Positions 21,798 through 33,442 of a stretch of 64,000 nucleotides of DNA are shown here, piece after piece; position 1 is the stretch's first letter, and each line of letters opens with the position of its first letter. Source of the DNA: Hetaerina americana (Eukaryota; Arthropoda; Insecta; Odonata; Calopterygidae); the NCBI GenBank assembly GCA_022747635.1, contig JAKTNV010000008.1, forward strand, positions 909,001 to 973,000. Reading direction: 5' to 3'. The notes under the pieces were generated by a model, which searched no databases, was not told the DNA's origin, and saw only the letters and a list, made by a program, of their open reading frames with translations. The position numbers were made by a program, and so were the translations under genes.

Positions 21798-22720
21798 CGA
21801 GGGTAGGCTGAAAACTAATGCACGCATACTTGTGGAGCGCGAACGAAATGACCTTCATAAGCACTCCTTGTGGCATGTGGAAGTAACATTCCCCATCAAT
21901 GCACATGTGCACGTTTGAGCTCGTTTCATTCATCCAGTATATTTTGAGAAGCTAAAGTATGGAGACGTGTTCTAGTGCCATGTTAACAGCGTGCTGTTAT
22001 CGAATTTTTAACTGCTTAAAAAGTGACTCCTACTGAGATTCATCATCGTTTAAAGGCTGCTTATGTTGACGATGCTTTTGATAATTCTACTGTTAATCGA
22101 TGGGTGGTAAAATTTCGTGGTTGCGAGCCTGAGAAAGCCATAATTGTTGACGAAACGCGCATCGGACTGTGTTTTGGGATGCTCACCGAGTTTATGTGAA
22201 CGATTATCTGGAACGAGGGGCAACGGTAAATTCTTCTCAGGAAATACAAAATCTTAAACACCTCCGACGTCGAGTTTGTCGCGTTAAAGGCAGCCTGGCG
22301 CCAATAATCTTGCAGCATGGCAACGCTCGTCCACACACCTCGCACGCAACTGGATAGGCTATTCGAAACCTGAAATTTGAACAGATTCCACGCACTCCTT
22401 ATTCCCCCAAATCTTGCGCCTTCTATTTTTATTTTTTTTCTCAACTCAAGAGGCACCTCGAGGGTAGTCATTTTTCCTCGGGCGATGAGGTGAAGGCAGC
22501 TGTCAAGTCCTGGATTCGAGAAAAGTCGGAAAGGTTTTCCAGTTACCAAATAAAAAAACTTGTTACTTGTTGGGAGAAATGTGTTCGCCTTAACGGTGAC
22601 TGCGCTGAAAAGTAAATATATGATTTTGAAACTTAATGATTGTACTTCTTGCGCGATCTTGCTATTTGTTTTTGTTCGTGGTCTACAAGCACGCGTGCAT
22701 TACACTTCAGCGCACCCTCG
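21798..22720 (+). mobile_element. Degenerate mariner-superfamily element
   Basis: 923 bp between TA dinucleotides (21796-21797, 22721-22722). The inverted repeats start CGAGGGT and share AATGCACGC. The plus strand shows a decayed transposase: FWDAHRVYVNDYLERG, ILQHGNARPHTS (the second catalytic Asp replaced by Gly), RTPYSPKSCAFYFYFF (third Asp lost) and the C-terminus ending GDCAEK then stop near 22614. Inactive. Confidence 0.8.
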
Positions 22721-22998
22721 TAGTTAAGAGACCTAACGAATATAATGGAGGCAGAGCGATAAGGCTCGGTTGAAAATTTGACCAAAATGACAATAAATCA
22801 ACTCCGTAAGGGCGTAAGCGAATCGGTGGACGTCGTGGTTGGCGTTTCTCAGGTAAAATTTCCTCCAAAGGGCGCATTTTCCTCCCCTTTTCATTGTAAG
22901 AAAAAGAAAAATGGAAAGTAAGAAAAAATGGAATTGTAAGAAATGGAAATGATAGGAGGAATAAATGCAAGCGTAATGTGTACATATCTGAACAATAA

Positions 22999-23200
22999 TA
23001 TGCAATGATTCTCTCACTGAGTTTACAAAACGTAGTACATGCAGCTACAATAAGCAGAGAGGTGATTGGCCAAAGTCTCCGGCGGAAAATCGAAGGATCA
23101 GGTTTCGAATCCTGTTCTAGCCTTAGAATATTTTGCCTTGCTGAAATTTCTTGCATTTTTACTAAAGTTCCATGGTCTCCCGTAAACCAGTAGACTGTCC
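22999..23200 (+). mobile_element. tRNA-derived SINE-like copy, diverged
   Basis: A tRNA-like stretch has A-box-like GATTGGCCAAAGTCTCCGG and B box GGTTTCGAATCC (23100-23112), then CTGAAATTTCTTGCATTT, resembling the body of the units at 19.4 and 61.0 kb. ATGCAATGATTCTCTCACTG at about 22999 may be a degenerate inverted short arm. Confidence 0.45.
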
Positions 23201-23930
23201 TAAGGCTGGATCAATCCGTGCAATATTCGCAAAGAAAAATTTTTTTCCCAAAAAAATTAAACACAAGGTAAGTTTCGAAAATTGGATTTTACTCTTTTAA
23301 AGAACTAATCTCTAAATGGATCAAATTGTACACCATCTGAAAACTGAGTCAAATCAGGAACTAGCAAGGGTAATTAATGCAACACTCAAACACACCAAAA
23401 CCAGGTAGATGGACGAGTACGAGCTAAATACACATGCAAAACACAGGCAACTCTAAACACTAAGCTTATAAATTATCTTAAATTTAAATAAAATTCCCTC
23501 CTACATAAGAATTAACAATTTGATTCACGAAGTTAAGGTAGTTGAACAGAATATCTAATACAAGAAAAATACGCTAAAAATAATATGCAAGGGTAAAAAG
23601 ACAACTGGAACAAAGATGTTACTACAACAACAAAATGCGAAGACGTTACCATGTAAGGAAAATTGATAATGTAATAATTTAAGAGATTCAAACGGAAATA
23701 ATAAAGTTAAATAAAAAAATAACTTAAAATAGTTGTCTAAGATAAGGACTGCAATACAATTACTGGAGCTAACGATCAACTATCACGGCAAAAAAGCTAA
23801 ATTCGGGGAAACAATCAACTTTGTAATTGTATAACTAACGATAAAGCTAAACACTTTATGTCACAAGAACGAAATGAAATGAGGTTATTTAAAAAAATAT
23901 GCCTATATATATATACTAATATATATTTTT
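23200..23930. other. No recognisable gene
   Basis: Strongly AT-rich sequence with no coding or repeat signature recognised. Confidence 0.5.
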
Positions 23931-24030
23931 TTTAAGGTAATCTACCGGTTAAGGTAGGTTTTTGGATGGACACAACTACCAAACAAATATTTTATTACTC
24001 CTAACAAAACACAAAATCCATCATCCTACT

Positions 24031-25720
24031 CTATATCAGGTCCCTCTTCATCTCTGAGTACTTTCTTCCTCCCTTCATCCCGTCCAACATCCCTATACTG
24101 TTCCTTCCCTTTCCTCTTTTGCCCAACATTCTACCCTCTATCACAGTCTTCAACATCCCACTGCCGGTCAATACCCCCTTCATCCACTTTTCCTGCCTCC
24201 ACAGGATTTCTCCCAACAAACCCCTCTCTTCTCCCACCATACCAAGTACTTCCTCATTTGTTTTCTTCTCTGTCCATTTCACCTTCTCCATTCTTCTCCA
24301 CACCCACATTTCAAAAGCCTCCAGTCTACGTCTATCCTCCTGCTACAATGACCACGTTTCCGCACCGTACATAGCTACGCTCCATATCAAAGTTTTTACG
24401 AGTCTTTTCTTAATATCCTTACTCAAAGTCCCCGTCATCAACTCCCTCCTCCTTGTGAAAGCCTCTTTGCCTAGCGCAATTCTTCTCCTTACGTCCTTAC
24501 TACTTTGACCGTGTTGGTACAAAACTACCGAGATACGTAAACTGCTCTACCTGCTCTAGTTTTTGCCCTCCTATTTTAATGTTAAGCTTAGCCTTTTTCT
24601 TTCTAGAAAATCGCATAACCTTTGTTTTATTAATGTTGATTCTCATCCCATACCTGTCGCACTGAATTTCCAATTCACTCAGCAATGCTTGCAGCCCCTT
24701 GGCTGACTGACAAACTGAAGCTTGGTCATCAGCAAACCTAACTGATTTTACGAATTCCCCGCCCACTTTCATTCCTACCTCGAGTTCTTCCCATGCCTCT
24801 TTAATCATTTCCTCTGCATACAGGTTGAACAGCAACGGTGATAATGGGCAACCCTGCCTCACACCCCTTCCTAACACTGCCCATCCTGACTCCCCGTTTC
24901 CCACCCGCACCTGAGCAGTCTGAGACATGTACAGGTTGCGGATTAGCCTCCTTTCCCTCAAATCTATTCCTATTTTCTGCAATACTATATACTCATTAGT
25001 TTTTCCCAATTCACCCTATCAAACGCTTTTTCGAAATCTACGAAACAGGCAAATACCTCCTGGTTGTGTTCTATATTCCTCTCGATTAATAATCTCATTA
25101 CTGCAATGGCATCTCGCGTACCTCTCCCCTTCCTAAACCCTAACTGATCATCCCCTAAGTAATCATTTGCCCTACTCTCTATCCTTTTGTTTATGATCCT
25201 GAGAACAACTTTAGCTGCGTGGGATATCAAACTAATTGTCCTATAGTCCTCACATGACGTGGCCTTTACCTTTTTCGGAATAGGAACTAAAACTGATCTC
25301 ACAAAGTCTTCCGGCCAGATTCCCTCCTCATAAATACTACGGATCAGCCCATATAGCCTCTTCCTCCCACATTTTCCTAAGCATTTTAAAAGTTCCACGG
25401 GAATGTTATCTACCCCCACGGCCTTATTTAGTTTCATCTCCCTTAATGCCCTTTCTATCTCATGGTCTAGTATGCCTGGACCTAAGCTGTCCTCCTCTAC
25501 GTCATTTTCTTTTTCAATGTCTAACTTTGTTGGTCTGAGTTCTTTACCATACAGTTCTTCTATATACCCCTTCCATCTCTCTTAGATCTTTCCTGCGTCA
25601 ACTATTACCTTACCCGCCTTATCTCTAACTGTTAGCATAGCTCTTCCTTTCTTACTCCCTGATAACGATTTGACTTTGCTGTACAGCGCACCGATTTCAC
25701 CCTTCCTCTGCAGACTTTCC
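24031..25720 (-). pseudogene. RTE reverse transcriptase domain
   Basis: RT motifs in order: NKAVGVDNIPVELLK, YRTISLISHAAKV, FVDFEKAFDRVNW (catalytic Asp), GVRQGCPLSPLLFNLYAEEM and SVRFADDQASV (FADD box). A thumb and C-terminal region follow (YLGSFV, MYGAETWSL, MWVWRRMEKVKW). A frameshift near 24990 splits motif A from motif B, and a stop follows GAETWSL. The enzyme would reverse transcribe its own RNA at the nicked target, but this copy is disabled. Confidence 0.85.
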
Positions 25721-25744
25721 ATATCCTCGCACTGCGTCTTCCAC

Positions 25745-26640
25745 CATGCTTATTTTGCTTTATTTGTTGCCCGCCCGCAATTTATTGTTTAACTCTCTGT
25801 ATTTCATTATGCGTATTTCTATATTTACATTCTTCCATTTTCGCCGCTCATCCATCTTTGTATTCATCTCACCTGTGATCCATGGTTTCCTAGTCCTTTT
25901 CGCGTTAACGGTTCCAATAGTTTCTTTTGCGGCTTTATATAACCCTTTCATGACCCTTTCCCATTTTCCTTCGATAGTACTTAGCCCTTTACCATCCTCC
26001 GTAATTTCCTTTACAGCCTGCTGGTACTCCTTCCTTTTCAAACCATTTAACGCTTCTAAGTTCCATTTTCTAACCCGCCACCCCTGCCTTATCTTTTTGA
26101 AACGGACGCTACATTTCATAACTACTAAATTGTGGTCAAAGTCCGCATCCGCTCCTGGGAAGCTGTGAAAATTTATCACACTGTTCCTAAACCTGTGTCT
26201 AACCAGGATATAATCTAGCTGATATCTTCCTGAGTCACCTGGCATTTTCCATGTATACCTGCGTCTTTTGTGGTGTCTAAACCAAGTGTTGGTGATGACT
26301 AACCCCTGTCTTCTGCAGAATTCAACTGCTTTCTCCCCGCGGTCATTCCTCGTGCCTAAACCGTAGTCCCCCACCTCATCACCATCTCTTCCTTCGCCTA
26401 CCGTCGCATTCCAATCCCCCATCACTATCAAATGTTTCCCTGCAGGAACACACGCGATCATGTCCTCTAACTGATCGTATATCCTATCGACCTCTTCTTC
26501 CTTATGGTTGCTCGGTGGCATGTATACCTGAATAATAACTAAGTTCGTCGGTTCTGCTTTTATCTCCACTAGTAGTATTCTATCCGTTACCTGCTCTATG
26601 TTGACTACGCTTCTCCCTACCTCTTCATTTAATACATATA
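25745..26640 (-). pseudogene. RTE endonuclease domain
   Basis: A 269-residue open stretch with the endonuclease signatures VIIQVYMPPSN, VMGDWNATVG, YTWKMPGDSGRYQLDYILV and [12 protein letters not shown]. The initiator methionine and residues before about 20 of the domain are missing or lie in the first bases next to the TA repeat. A small frame-changing insertion at about 25780-25790 separates it from the RT. Confidence 0.85.
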
Positions 26641-26647
26641 TATATAT

Positions 26648-26702
<55 letters not shown>
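26633..26702. repeat. TA microsatellite
   Basis: TA run directly at the 5' border of the RTE element. Confidence 0.95.
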
Positions 26703-26707
<5 letters not shown>

Positions 26708-26709
26708 TG

Positions 26710-27170
26710 TACTACTTGTCACTACTCTAAATATATAGCCAGGACGAAGCGGCTATTCTCGAGCGGCGGAACAGGTCCGGAGCTCGGTGAGGTACGTCCT
26801 TTCACTCCAAGAGTCAGACGAAGAATCAACATCCTACGTGCCCACGTATTCCCGGTGGTGCTGAGGTCAACCAGGACTTTTCTTCACATTCGCCATTCGT
26901 ATTAGTGAAACTCTTGTTTGATTCGGAAGTGCATCAAAGAAAAAATCAAATCATGATTCCATACCTTATTCGTCTTTTTTTTTAATGTTTACAGTTAATG
27001 CTCAAAATTTCTGCAAAAGAAAAAGCAGACCAAACAACGAAAAAGTATTTAATATAATAGATAAGTACTTGCTAATTTTGATTGCAAGTTTATTGCAATT
27101 TTTTGGTTTTAGTTAAAATATGATAATTTTTATCACGACTCATATTTAGTTTATGGCCCATTGAATACAT
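26710..27170. other. No recognisable gene
   Basis: Mixed GC block (26740-26880) followed by AT-rich DNA; no coding signature seen. Confidence 0.45.
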
Positions 27171-27173
27171 AGA

Positions 27174-27265
27174 AAGATTTCAACTGAATCATAGTTCCAT
27201 CGATATAATTATTGACACATGTGCCAATAATTATATCGATAGAACTATGATTCAGTTGAAATCTT
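27174..27265. repeat. 92-bp near-perfect palindrome
   Basis: The two halves, centred at 27219/27220 in CACATGTG, are reverse complements except at two position pairs. No terminal TA or longer duplication was clear. It may be a hairpin-type MITE or a fold-back repeat. It has no coding capacity. Confidence 0.8.
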
Positions 27266-27269
27266 CATT

Positions 27270-29590
27270 GAAATTTATTCATTACTTTTGAGGTATGATT
27301 TTACAGTTAATCTTGCAGATTACCTAGAAATGATCAACAAAGTTAAATTGATTATTTATTTTATTAAAGGAGGAATAAGCACATTTCTTTTATGGAGTGG
27401 GTGGGGGGGGAGGAATCTGCGTCGGAAGGTCTTGAAATACTCGAATGTTATTAACTCGAATCACAGAATTTGTTCAAAACGTCAAATGCTTCGTCTTGCG
27501 AATCGTGTTGCGGCTTTTTTCATTCACTCAGAAGACGATGTAGTTTTTGAATTCGGATTCTGCGATGCATTGCATTAACTTTTTTCTCAAATTCGATTGC
27601 AAAGTTTTCGTCTAAATAAGTGGTACTCTTTTATAATACCTCTCTCACCAAAATAGGGACTTGTAACGAGTACTTATGACAGTTGTCATGAGTTTGTAAT
27701 GATGGTCAGTGTACAAAATGAAATTGTACTCGCAATTTTATTGTTCTGATTGTTCTTGGTTTTTCAAATCTTTTGCTAAGATAATAATTAATATTTCTTT
27801 CAGTTAATGTATTGCTTAATATTATTATTATTAATAAAATAATAGCTAAAAGTTGACCGTTTGGTCGGTTGGGGTGACAAGAGGTGACAAAAAAGAATAG
27901 ATACAAATATTTCAGGAAATAAAAAATATATAACGAGACATAATGCTCTCAAAAAAATATACATACATTTTTATATCGTCCCAAGTTTACTAAGCAAGGG
28001 TTCTAGGATACTTTTGGGTAGAGTATTCCAATCATCAATCCCTCAATTAAAAAAGAAATGCTACCTCTCCTAGAGAAATACCCTCGCGGCTCTATCTTAA
28101 AACTATTGTCCTTCATACCCAGTAAATGGGACTTTTCCAACCTTTCTGAAATATCTTTAAGGCTGCTTCCCCAGCGTAAGATTGATCGTATGCATACCCT
28201 TCAGGCGTGCGTCTTTCTCCTCGATTCGAGCCATTCCCAGCACAATGTTGTAACATTTCAGTAACCCCAGCCCTTCCAATGAAATTTCCTATTACAAATG
28301 TTGCTGCTAATCGCTGAACCGGTGAAATCCTTTGTTACATCAATGCAGCTTTTTTCCAAAGTTCTCATGGCAAATCGTAAAGCACTAAAAGCTCCAGTTA
28401 TAATGCCTTCGATAATCGGTCAGTCTACCTTTGGGGAATCTAACTAGTTTCGTTTTGCTGGCATTCGGTTCTGGTTTTCCCCATTTCCAAAAGATAAAGG
28501 TATTTTTGGAAGATTATGTCGTCATTAATTATGTTTATTTCTCTGTGAATAATGCAATCAACTGCAAAAATCTTGGTGGAGCTTTTTTATTTTAGCTCCG
28601 GTGTCATTATCGTAAATTACGTATAGCTAAGATCCCAGCAGACTTCCTTCAGTCACTCCAGAATTGACATAAAACTCCTACGAATTGGATATCACCGACC
28701 CTAAATTGAAAGCGAATGAATTAGATTTCCTTGTACATTTGGTATGCGATGCTAATATAAAATTCGGCCGTGAGAAAGACCATGATACCGGGCTGAATTA
28801 TTCCAAGCCTTGGACAAAGTAAAATCTCTACTCTCCATAAAATCGTCTAAACGAATACTGGGAATAGTGTTGTGCCTTGTGCACCCATAAAATATTTCTA
28901 AACACGGGTTTATAACCAGATAAAACGGGGAATAGGACCCCATGGATTACATGTTTGCAACACAGCTGTGAATTGCACCGAGTATTCAGAGGAAGCTTTT
29001 AAATAAGCATTCATGACTAGCGAAGCTCCGTTGGATAACCGCCCAGCCCAGCGTTCTCAACCGGAAGGAGCAGCCGACTAGACGAGTCAACTGCACCCGT
29101 GGTCCAATTTAGAACGTCCCAGAGACCGGTACAAGAGACCCGGTTGCGATCTACACCCTACGTCGAATGATGCGTAAGAAACGTAAAATATTTAGTATCT
29201 AAAGACTCTCGTCTCTTCGATGGCGAATATGCTCCTGTCAATTTAATCGACAACCCGAAGCCAATGTCGATGAAGCGGGCCGACGTCACGTTTGGGAGAT
29301 TGCCCGCGTCCCACCGCGAATCGCTTGTGGCACTTGGCATCACCGTAGATAGTGGAAATGAATGCACTTTGCTTTCTCAGTCGGAATCCATTATTCCAAT
29401 CCAATTCGTCCAACCGATTAGCCGATTGGTATGCCGATTTTCAATCTTCGTTGAACTGTCCAATTTTTGCTCTTTGCCTTGTCTTTATACAATTATCTAC
29501 TTACAGAACTTGTTCCTTTACCTTTCCTCTCTATTAACTACTTACCACTAAGGCCAACCATGAATGATGGCAGAGAAATGACTTTCACAG
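27270..29590. other. No confident gene; 27980-28640 may be LINE-derived
   Basis: The block 28000-28270 reads like the non-coding strand of the end of a LINE reverse-transcriptase frame (a hydrophobic/arginine-rich tail), but no diagnostic motif could be fixed. The remainder is AT-rich without recognisable genes. Confidence 0.3.
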
Positions 29591-29599
29591 ACATCCACA

Positions 29600-29665
29600 T
29601 GTACACAATCCCCGCAAGGCGCCGCAAGGGCGTGTGGCGGGGGGTGTTAGGTCACCACCCGTAAT
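29600..29665 (+). repeat. Dispersed GC-rich repeat, copy 1
   Basis: CCCCGCAAGGCGCCGCAAGG, followed by GCGTGTGGCGGGGGGTGTTAGG, recurs at 48646-48690 (+) and, diverged, at 57180-57245 (-). It is probably the 3' tail of a retroelement family, which was not identified. Confidence 0.55.
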
Positions 29666-29994
29666 CTAGAATAAAACCACGCGCAAAACCAAATCATGTC
29701 ACCTCTACACAAATAAATTTGTTCATGCACTCGACAAATCTTAATCTTATGAAAGAAAGTACTTACATGCAATACAATATTCAATAACAGGATACGTACA
29801 TGCCGTAGAACTATTAAAAAGATGCGTCTATTAAATAAAAATGATAACATACAAGAAAAAACGTGAAGGAAGATATCTCGTATGCAAGATATCGACAAGG
29901 AGATATACTACCAATTCTTAATGAAATCAAATAAAAACTCCCATAGCAGTAATAAGTACTTATTACGGCTAAAGGAGATTTTTTAATCCTATTT

Positions 29995-30735
29995 TATTTA
30001 TTTACGAGGCAATAGGGCTCAATTTCTGTAATCCTACCAAATCTAATTATCTACTACGTGATTCCTGTCATGCCTATTATTATCTCTAATGGTTCGAGGA
30101 AAAAACGACACTTGAAATCTCTCCGTTCTACAATAAATCTCTCTGATTTTACGTTGGTGATCTGATCTACCTGTAAGTAAATGGGGGCCCCCAATATGTC
30201 CTTAAAATCCTCATATAAGTGACCTGCCTCAAAGTTACGCAGTAAATGTAACCTTTATTTAAACCTACTATATTCAACCAGTGGCTTCCATCCTAATTCT
30301 TCCATATGTGTCGTGACACTGCTACCTTGTTCATTACAACTTTTCACATGCCTACTTATATGCTCTTCGTGGCGAAATTAAGTCCACTTCATGAGGATCC
30401 CATGCGCACTTGCAGCATACTCAAGGCGGGGCCTAACTAACGTGAAATAACAAAGCACCTTGATCCTTTCATTACCACTTCCAAGTATTCTTTTAATGAA
30501 TCCTAACTTTTTATTAACTATTCCGCAAATTTCACGAATGTATTTTCCTCCGGACATACCCGTAGTTATCGTTAAACCCAAGTATTTCACCGACTCCACG
30601 TGGGTAATGGTGATTCCCCGTATAGTGTGATTTCTGGTGAAGTACTCTTCCTCCAACAATTTATCGAAACACATTTATTCAAATATAGCTCCAATGTCTC
30701 GCACCACTTTTGAATTGCATTCAAGTCGACACTCA
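29995..30735 (-). mobile_element. 3' end of a Jockey/CR1-like LINE
   Basis: The minus strand reads CETLELYLN, then THVESVKYLGLTITTG, VNKKLGFIKRILG and FTLVRPRLEYAASAHG, the typical end of a non-LTR reverse transcriptase. Frames are then broken, and near 30100 ERFQVSFFPRTIRDNNR follows, typical of the C-terminal tail. It is 5'-truncated and decayed. Confidence 0.65.
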
Positions 30736-30889
30736 TGACTGAAAACAAAAGAGTGGGATGTTGAAAGAATCAGTGTTCACTTGGCAGAGTTAATCTGAAT
30801 ACTTATCCTTGGCTGCGTTCACACAATAGGTTCCGTGACTTCTTTCCTGCTTTCCTCATTGCTCCAATAATGCACGACCGCCACCATGG

Positions 30890-31394
30890 CCCCTTCACTC
30901 CCTCTTCATGGCCTCTTCGCTCCGAGCGAAGGAAGTTGAGTTTTCGCGAGATCGGGCGGCGCGCGTTAGCTTGGGCTTAACTTGGTCTCCGGCACCCGCA
31001 CGGCCGTCCATCGCGCCTAATAGGCATCGATATGAACCAGGTGGGGGGGGGTTGCGATTTTGGGGCCCTTTAATGGGTTCCCCGTCCCCTCCGGGCACCC
31101 CACACACAGTGATTTGAAACCCCAGGAAAGCTGGCCAAACAGTTAAAAAAGAAGTTTCTAGGTTGGGAATTTTGAATGTTCGGGAGGCAAGTTGGTGTCT
31201 CCAAACTCCTGAGAGCGGCAGGCATAGGTCAACAGGTGCGCACCTGCTCGTCTGCGGCACTGTCAAAGGGAACGCTGCGCAGGTGACTTGCGTGCAGTGA
31301 CAAAGCGCAGAGATACACGTCCGGTTTTGCAGCAGTGCAGCAAGTGTTCTAATTTATCGATTTTGATTTTTCAAAATGGAAACAACTCATAATG
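30890..31394 (+). other. GC-rich block with a candidate first coding exon
   Basis: A CpG-richer stretch ends in AAAATGGAAACAACTCATAA (ATG at 31376), and 19 bases after the ATG lies a strong donor-like GTACGT. This looks like the start of a plus-strand gene with a six-codon first exon, but no downstream exon was recognised. It may be chance. Confidence 0.2.
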
Positions 31395-31869
31395 GTACGT
31401 ACTCTACAATTATATATATATACCGCGGGACGGTAATAGGGCAGAAGGCAAACATGCCGTCTGAGGGACGTGGTGCCCTGAGTGGATTAAGGCGCTTTTT
31501 GCTCCACAGGTATCCAATGAAATGGCATCTATTCCCGCCGAAGTTCTCCGTAAACACAGACCTGCTCCACCAACCGAAGGCCACGGGATATTCGACAACT
31601 ATCGTAGGCAAGCAACCGTTGCGCAGGTTACCCTATTCACCCCTCCATTCTTCAATTCATCTCTCCCCCTCTCTCATTATCCCCCTTCAGTACTTAGGCA
31701 CACAGTTCGGCATCGGTCCAAATATCCCAAAATTGACTCTTTGCTCTCTGAACTGTTTCATCTGCTTGGTATCCGGTTACGACAGTTCTCTCCTTGGGTT
31801 CGAACCAAGTCTACTCCGTGCGGGAACAGCCAACACCGCGCCAAATCAATGCACGGGTTAAACTGATTG

Positions 31870-32670
31870 ATTTTCCTAGATAAACGTTTTCGAAGAGGTC
31901 GTTTCACCTACGCTGACTGGATCGTTTTAGGTTTCACTGTACTTTTATTTGAAAATATACATTCCTGAATTCCATTCACAATAAGTGAACATAAGAACTG
32001 TCGTAACATAAGGTTCGACAGAATTGATTTAATTCATATTTAATAAATACATCGTTGTATTCGATGGTTCCAGGCTCAACTTTGTGGGAGTTCACGTTCA
32101 TTAAATGAAGAACACAATGTATTTTTCCACTGTTCTTTTTGAAAATAAAGAACAGCTGAAAAATAAATTGTGTTCTTCATTTAATGAATACATTCTTATT
32201 TGAACCTGAATCAACGTAACTCTGCGGCTCATGCGATGTTTGCTTTAATTTAAACCGAAGGATTTGTACCGTAAGGTACCTATATCTATCACGCACGTCA
32301 CTGGGACCATTTAAATCAGTGTACATAATGAAGCTTTTAAAAAATAATGTATAAAGAGCTTGGTTAGCCTTACACGTAGATTTGACCCAAAGCTAAAGTT
32401 ATCCTTTCAAAATTTTATCCTAACCACAAGACGAAAAATTGATTCCCAGATAAGACGTTCAGTGTGGCTAATTCGTTTATTTATTAAGAAAAAAGACATT
32501 CTCACATTAATGTCCACCTGACCATTACAAATACATCAACGATGTGTTCATCTAATTGAAGCTTTATCTATTCGATACTCTTAGAAAAACACTCTAAAAC
32601 AATGAAAAAAAAATTATGGCTTAAGCACTCATGATACGAGTATAGTCATCATATGCGCCTCTCGCATGTC
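31870..32670. other. No recognisable gene; contains a hairpin repeat
   Basis: AT-rich DNA apart from the inverted repeat at 32097-32188. Confidence 0.45.
32097..32188. repeat. 92-bp imperfect hairpin
   Basis: TTCATTAAATGAAGAACACA at the left is the exact reverse complement of the right end. The 46-bp arms differ at only a handful of positions toward the centre. It is probably a small fold-back (MITE-like) element. Confidence 0.7.
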
Positions 32671-32678
32671 AATTGTAG

Positions 32679-32790
32679 TGTGAGTTTCTCGGAAACTCCC
32701 ACTATCGGTTAACTCTCCCAAGTAGGACCCCCCAGCATACCAGACAATGTATGGTGATGAAGTGCGGGTTTCTCGGAAACCAAGACAAGA
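32679..32790 (+). mobile_element. Truncated copy of LTR-like repeat
   Basis: Matches 51947-52060 (TGTGAGTTTCTCGG..., CCCCAGCATACCAGACAATG, GCGGGTTTCTCGGAAACCAA), then diverges abruptly after AAGACAAGAC. Confidence 0.65.
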
Positions 32791-32799
32791 CATACAAAA

Positions 32800-33440
32800 C
32801 TACACACACAGTACTTCAGGTAATATTCGTTGCAGTAGGCCTGTTTTCATTCCGTGATAAGGTTGAAATAATACTATTAAATTATGTTTACTTACTAAGG
32901 AAACGCCAAGACAAATGCAGACACACACTTTTCGATAACTCGAGCTAAAAGACATGCTCACTGCAAAATGGACAGCGCGGCGTTCACAGGGCCAGCGCCT
33001 ATCTTATCTCTGAATGGCGGTGAGTAAAACAGGCACCGATCGCCTATCGACAGCCCTCGGGCGGAAATCTGTAATTCCACTTCCCGTGAATCAAATGATT
33101 AAAGATCCTCTTCATAAAGTACACCTTGTGATCTTTCTCGTTCATGTACAAATGGACAAACCATATCATGGTAACCAGATTGCGAGGAAGAAGCTACCAA
33201 GCATTAACGATGTGCTAGTGACTTTCTTTTCTATATTTGGGATATTGTTAATTTAAACAGCACCACAGATTAATGCGTGGCAAATGTTCTTAATTCTATA
33301 GAGTACATTCCTCTAATGTCGAAATCCATAACTCTTTTGAGGCTGCTTTATTATAAAATTATGTAGCCCCAAAAAATTGTAGCACTGCAATTCTATTAGC
33401 ATTCTGCAAAATAGAGAACAACACAGAGAAACACACACAT
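32800..33440. other. No recognisable gene
   Basis: No domain-bearing frame or known repeat was seen. Confidence 0.4.
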
Positions 33441-33442
33441 GC

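Larger units (their letters stand above)
23935..26640 (-). mobile_element. RTE-type non-LTR retrotransposon, nearly full coding
   Basis: The minus strand carries an apurinic-type endonuclease followed by reverse transcriptase in the order and spacing of RTE-clade LINEs (the group behind vertebrate proteins labelled craniofacial development protein 2-like). It starts abruptly at a TA repeat (26633-26702), so the 5' end is truncated. A few frameshifts and stops interrupt the frame (about 25750, 25585, 24990, 24500 and 24340). The 3' untranslated tail ends near 23935. It is related to the fragments at 1.5, 5.1, 14.4-16.9, 46.8 and 59.3 kb. Confidence 0.88.

Noticed and set aside
25746..26168. 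Plus-strand 140-residue frame over the RTE element
   Set aside because: Shadow of the endonuclease frame on the minus strand; no domain of its own.
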